A stretch of 11,008 bases of DNA from Omnitrophica WOR_2 bacterium RIFCSPLOWO2_12_FULL_51_8 (GTDB lineage Bacteria; Omnitrophota; Gorgyraeia; Gygaellales; Profunditerraquicolaceae), in assembly GCA_001805895.1 (NCBI GenBank), contig MHHD01000023.1, positions 1 through 11,008 of the forward strand, given 5' to 3'. Of the stretch, positions 10,001-11,008 are shown piece by piece. The position numbers and the translations under genes are program-made. How positions within the stretch are numbered: position 1 is the first letter of the stretch; every line of letters starts with the position of its first letter. The notes beneath the pieces were generated by a model. The model saw only the letters and a list, made by a program, of their open reading frames with translations, was not told the DNA's origin and did not search any database.

Positions 10001-11008
10001 GACAATCTGGAAGCGGAAAAGCAGGGAGTCACGCGCGAAGATCACGTCAAGATAGCGCCGGAAAGAGGGGAAAGGATGTAACAAATAAGCCGGATGAAAG
10101 AGGAGATTCAAACACGCGCGAAGAGGATGAGCAGGAATTTCCTGGCCTGTTCTGGCTCGCGCCTACCGTTTCGGCATTTTTGCGCGGACCACTTGGGTTT
10201 GTGCCGCTTGGTCTCGCTTTATTTTTAGAAGCTGTAGATGAAAATGATCTAAATGTTTCTAACATTGGTAGAGTTCGTGGTGAACCGGTTCCTCAAGCAG
10301 GACTCGGCGGCGGGTTTTTCTCGGTGCCGGATGAACCGATTTCGTTTGCCGATCAGCACCGCGCCGCAGATTTTGTATCTTCGCCACAGGCGGCGAGCGG
10401 AATTCCAGACCTTACCGATTCGCTGCTCGGCCTTCCGAGCATGGCCGATATTGGATCGTTTTTGGTCGACGCGTTTGCTCGTACTTTAAGGGGCGATCTC
10501 TCACCGCCTGCAGCCCGCGCGCTCGAGGCACCGAACACCCCAACAGTGGAACGGGGCGAATCTCGCTCGAGCCTTTCAGCGCCATTAGCAGATTTGTTCC
10601 AGCTGCCAAGCGGTGCCGCCGAAATTTCAAGCCGCACATTTCCTTTGAACCTCGCAACTTCATTCCTCTCAGGTGTAAGTAACTTCGGTAGTTTATTTGA
10701 CGCAGCTCTCGCCAGTTGGATACCAGGCACTCCCGACATTGCCTCTGGCACAGGAACTCCACGGGCAGAACCTTCACTTTTGTCTATTGCATTGGCCGGC
10801 CTTGCTGCTTTCGCATTGAGTAACGCTCCTGGGTTTGCAGCCGCTGGGCAAATCTCAGCGGCAGAGTCGTTCACGCAGCCCACGAACGTTGGCCCAACGA
10901 CTCAAGCTACAACACTACCTCAAGGACCGGCAGACGTCACTCAAGCTCAAGGCACACCCAGCATCTTCGATCAATTTAGTCAAGCCATTCAATCCTTCTT
11001 TGGCGGTC
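1..11008 (+). CDS. Interior fragment of a giant surface/secreted protein, open at both ends
   Basis: Frame 1 of the + strand contains no TAA, TAG or TGA in 3,669 successive codons, so the whole window is coding for one polypeptide. Both ends are missing. The first in-frame ATG is at base 478, but the frame is open and protein-like upstream of it, so it is not taken as the start. In order, the protein has a strand-rich part, a YD/RHS-like repeat region with an Asp calcium-type loop, a Trp-rich hinge, a long mostly helical region, a charged linker, hydrophobic segments and a Thr/Gln/Pro-rich tail. Its 28 cysteines form 14 close pairs, which fits an oxidising, extracytoplasmic location. I recognise no enzyme active site. 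Proteins this long are known as giant cell-surface proteins in Omnitrophota and a few other phyla. That comparison rests on size and architecture only; no homology search was done. Coding status is certain; function is unknown. Confidence 0.96.
1036..5220 (+). other. YD/RHS-like repeat region (residues ~346-1740)
   Basis: This part of the giant CDS is rich in Tyr, Asp, Gly, Thr and Arg and has many turns resembling YD (RHS) repeats. Examples are YHYDLLGDVVAI (573-584), FRYDRNAYG (594-602), YSIDASGRVKEI (883-894), EYDGDGRPVT (978-987), YLDQYGRFVD (1165-1174), FGVDELGNTIDY (1216-1227), YFNGDGLITKAV (1345-1356), QYDNGRWVKR (1473-1482) and QYDEMGRAVQDM (1539-1550). In known RHS and wall-associated proteins such repeats form a large coiled beta sheet that can build a shell around cargo or form an adhesin surface. 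Here the repeats are divergent and irregularly spaced, and I do not see the canonical RHS core-ending motif (DPxGL-type) that precedes a polymorphic toxin tip. Seven cysteine pairs lie inside or at the edge of this region. RHS-like fold is an inference from turns and composition; a different Tyr-rich beta solenoid is possible. Confidence 0.68.
1171..1206 (+). other. EF-hand/dockerin-like calcium-binding loop (residues 391-402)
   Basis: The 12-residue segment DLDGDGNSDTLD has Asp at loop positions 1, 3, 5, 9 and 12 and Gly at position 6, matching the DxDxDG consensus of EF-hand, dockerin and similar extracellular calcium loops. A further acidic run (LEGDD, 403-407) follows, and the first cysteine pair is only 13 residues downstream. 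In secreted repeat proteins such loops usually rigidify the chain when calcium is bound. Only one good copy was found, so this is an isolated loop and not a tandem calcium-repeat array. Confidence 0.6.
5317..5370 (+). repeat. Tandem 27-bp (9-residue) Trp-rich repeat, two copies
   Basis: Two adjacent copies read NPLWFDWWF (5317-5343) and NPVWRDWWF (5344-5370). They are identical at 7 of 9 residues and at 22 of 27 bases, with no spacer. Two of the five base differences cluster at the third residue and three at the fifth, which suggests a fairly recent in-frame duplication followed by divergence. A weaker partial echo, N-L-W, follows at residues 1794-1796. The repeat sits where the YD-like region gives way to the helical region and 23 residues after the cysteine pair 1742/1750. 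Seven Trp occur in 21 residues (1776-1796). It may be an aromatic carbohydrate- or membrane-interface-binding patch, but this is speculation. Confidence 0.85.
5413..7185 (+). other. Mostly helical region A (residues ~1805-2395)
   Basis: Charged and Ala/Leu/Gln/Asn-rich runs with helical periodicity dominate, for example AEAEKKLDEAYQSALKSF (2070-2087), NEELKAVYQTY (2102-2112), MKQQLDDIETRAL (2166-2178) and NDAHTALRNRLTK (2339-2351). Gly/Asn/Asp loops such as DENGNT, DLDGGT and NGNGTD separate the helices. Two cysteine pairs (2001/2007 and 2275/2282) lie in loops. A related motif, AxxAF/W, follows both pairs (NARRAFWDDLDGGT at 2053-2066; EARNAWRTALNGNGT at 2311-2325). The composition contrasts sharply with the Tyr/Gly-rich beta half. 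I recognise no named family; spectrin-like or other elongated helical bundles are structural analogues only. Confidence 0.6.
7186..7740 (+). other. Strand-rich insert between helical regions (residues ~2396-2580)
   Basis: This segment returns to aromatic, strand-like sequence: VHFQGFHFWVEDL (2396-2408), RGRLTFDGFFEFDRYGELD (2433-2451), YTTDIGNYVRVHNNF (2468-2482) and YQLDVGLRIGATYDVGYRLG (2512-2531). Alternation of hydrophobic and polar residues in the last stretch resembles amphipathic beta hairpins. The insert ends near the widest cysteine pair (2556/2570, 13 residues between). It may be a beta domain inserted in the helical array, or a diverged piece of the earlier repeat region. No family is recognised. 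Confidence 0.5.
7741..8265 (+). other. Helical region B (residues ~2581-2755)
   Basis: Long helix-forming stretches include EDRLKAWLSAEENLYNSIKTVWDNYSKEV (split here as 2608-2622 and 2623-2636), NYLEDMKTFFDTLITD (2638-2653) and NLIRQAQATAAEVIDYERF (2699-2717). A cysteine pair at 2677/2686 closes a loop between two of these helices (C-N-P-L-D-E-E-D-G-C). The segment looks like a continuation of region A after the strand-rich insert. Function is unknown. Confidence 0.55.
8305..8484 (+). other. Second Trp-rich cluster (residues 2769-2828)
   Basis: Immediately after the cysteine pair 2760/2768, eight Trp occur in 20 residues (2772, 2775, 2777, 2780, 2782, 2786, 2788, 2791), alternating with Asp, Glu, Asn and Tyr. 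Four more Trp follow at 2805, 2824, 2825 and 2827. The run is too polar and acidic for a membrane helix. It is not a tandem copy of the first Trp cluster, but it shares the position just after a cysteine pair and a TGG-dense DNA sequence. An aromatic ligand-binding face or a tightly packed interdomain core are both possible. Confidence 0.7.
8488..9390 (+). other. Helical region C (residues ~2830-3130)
   Basis: Helix-like stretches include NTIDMLGYAERFALANAEYS (2831-2850), ADKEYAEDMVDLQNAWE (2858-2874) and DELKGKLTNLKNDLLSGSRM (2996-3015). A cysteine pair (2890/2899) closes a loop. Residues 3018-3043 are strongly hydrophobic (GTMFLPAQRLIF..., then AGLTFAQYLIPEFVL) but contain Arg and Glu, so they fit a buried or surface-associated amphipathic helix better than a membrane span. 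The segment MNGAFDYLNDD (2951-2961) resembles the AF/W motif of region A. No family is recognised. Confidence 0.52.
9397..9525 (+). other. Acidic Asp-rich loop ending at the last cysteine pair (residues 3133-3175)
   Basis: Seventeen of 43 residues are Asp or Glu, with one Lys, no Arg and two His (G-H-D-H-D at 3149-3153). The loop contains the last cysteine pair of the fragment (3163/3175). It lies between helices and is likely flexible. Acidic loops of this kind in exported proteins may bind divalent cations, but no consensus calcium loop is seen here. Confidence 0.6.
9526..9945 (+). other. Helical region D (residues 3176-3315)
   Basis: Helix-rich sequence follows the acidic loop, for example EQLWEEYLVLLKTNSREAI (3176-3194), DWRRAKLAKDLEANRVKYEA (3205-3224) and AIERRDRIRQGA (3244-3255). 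A hydrophobic aromatic stretch, SWITYLTSLYYIVFLHG (3280-3296), could be a buried helix or a short membrane-contacting helix, since it is flanked by Arg-containing sequence. No cysteine occurs from residue 3176 onward. No family is recognised. Confidence 0.5.
9937..10137 (+). other. Highly charged, Gly/Ser-containing linker (residues 3313-3379)
   Basis: This stretch is dense in Lys, Arg, Glu and Asp, with Gly/Ser spacers (RGSGQSGSGKAGS at 3331-3343), and almost lacks hydrophobic residues. It is predicted to be disordered or an extended single helix at its start (DEVEEERKKRNEEAR, 3317-3331). It separates the cysteine-bearing body from the hydrophobic distal part, so it probably marks a domain or compartment boundary. 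A proteolytic processing site would be plausible in such basic sequence, but no specific site is recognised. Confidence 0.65.
10138..10230 (+). other. Paired hydrophobic runs, possible membrane-associated segment (residues 3380-3410)
   Basis: Right after the charged linker come two hydrophobic runs of about 14 residues, 3381-3394 and 3396-3409, separated by Arg3395 and rich in Pro, Gly, Phe and Leu. Together they could form a reentrant or broken membrane helix, but each alone is short and the Pro/Gly content disfavours a standard transmembrane helix. Glu, Asp and Asn return at 3410-3418. Confidence 0.45.
10231..10770 (+). other. Ala/Ser/Pro/Leu-rich region with short amphipathic helices (residues 3411-3590)
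   Basis: The composition differs from everything upstream: Ala, Ser, Leu, Pro and Gly dominate, Tyr and Cys are absent, and Trp is found once (3573). Short Leu/Phe/Ala segments recur between Pro/Ser/Gly breaks, including a loose repeat LGLPSMADIGS (3476-3486) and FQLPSGAAEISS (3533-3544). A third Phe/Leu/Ala run, SFLSGVSNFGSLFDAALASW, spans 3554-3573. It looks like a string of short amphipathic helices, perhaps membrane-associated. I recognise no family. Confidence 0.5.
10774..10845 (+). other. Membrane-helix-like or signal-like hydrophobic segment (residues 3592-3615)
   Basis: The segment SLLSIALAGLAAFALS (3592-3607) is uncharged, follows Arg3588 and Glu3590, and continues into an Ala/Gly-rich stretch (APGFAAAG, 3609-3616; N3608 breaks it). 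Its length of 16 to 24 residues and composition fit a single transmembrane helix or an internal signal-anchor-like sequence. It is the best membrane-span candidate in the window. A buried Ala-rich helix is the main alternative. Confidence 0.55.
10846..11007 (+). other. Thr/Gln/Pro-rich tail running off the window (residues 3616-3669)
   Basis: After the hydrophobic segment the sequence becomes low-complexity, with TQPTNVGPTTQATTLPQ (3625-3641) and ADVTQAQGTPS (3644-3654), typical of a flexible extracytoplasmic linker. It ends at the window edge in an aromatic amphipathic stretch, IFDQFSQAIQSFFGG (3655-3669). The last base, 11008, is the first base of an incomplete codon, and no stop is seen. 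Confidence 0.6.

Noticed and set aside
10353..10883. A 176-codon minus-strand open frame
   Set aside because: It arises opposite the Ala/Ser/Pro-rich coding region, whose codons rarely produce stops on the opposite strand. No domain or start signal supports it.
1..11008. RNA genes, CRISPR array, insertion sequence, promoter or terminator
   Set aside because: No direct repeat array, inverted-repeat-flanked element, tRNA-like or rRNA-like sequence or hairpin plus T-run was noticed, and the continuous reading frame leaves no intergenic space for such elements.

Overview
This window is the interior of one gene. Reading the + strand from base 1, all 3,669 complete codons are sense codons, so a single reading frame enters at the left edge and leaves at the right edge. 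No start codon can be assigned, no stop is present, and there is no intergenic space, RNA gene, promoter, terminator, CRISPR array or mobile element. Every other open frame in the window lies inside this one, in another frame or on the other strand, and is treated as a shadow. The full protein is longer than 3,669 residues, a size seen in only a few bacterial groups. Giant surface proteins of this kind are known from Omnitrophota and from some Planctomycetes and Chlorobi. An Omnitrophota-like, uncultivated bacterial source is a reasonable guess, but no taxonomic marker is visible.

The protein has at least four compositional zones (residue numbers count from base 1). Residues 1-345 are strand-rich and unrecognised. 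Residues about 346-1740 are Tyr-, Gly-, Asp- and Thr-rich and carry at least ten turns of the YD/RHS type (Y-D-x-x-G-R-like), plus one EF-hand/dockerin-like Asp loop. A short Trp-rich hinge containing an exact-length 9-residue tandem repeat (residues 1773-1790) ends this half. Residues about 1805-3315 are mostly helical, interrupted by a strand-rich insert (2396-2580), a second Trp cluster (2772-2827) and an acidic loop (3133-3175). The last part has a highly charged linker (3313-3379), two hydrophobic runs (3381-3409), an Ala/Ser/Pro/Leu-rich stretch, a membrane-helix-like or signal-like segment (3592-3615), and a Thr/Gln/Pro-rich tail that runs off the window.

The strongest unifying signal is in the cysteines. 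There are exactly 28, and they fall into 14 close pairs separated by 2 to 13 residues. There are no singletons, and none lie in the first 414 or last 494 residues. The same hairpin pattern runs through both the YD-like half and the helical half. This suggests an exported protein stabilised by many local disulfide loops, with a tail region that has a different environment or origin. The likely overall picture is a very long cell-surface or secreted protein with a membrane-associated distal part. Its function (adhesion, prey or host contact, wall interaction, or toxin delivery) cannot be decided from this sequence.
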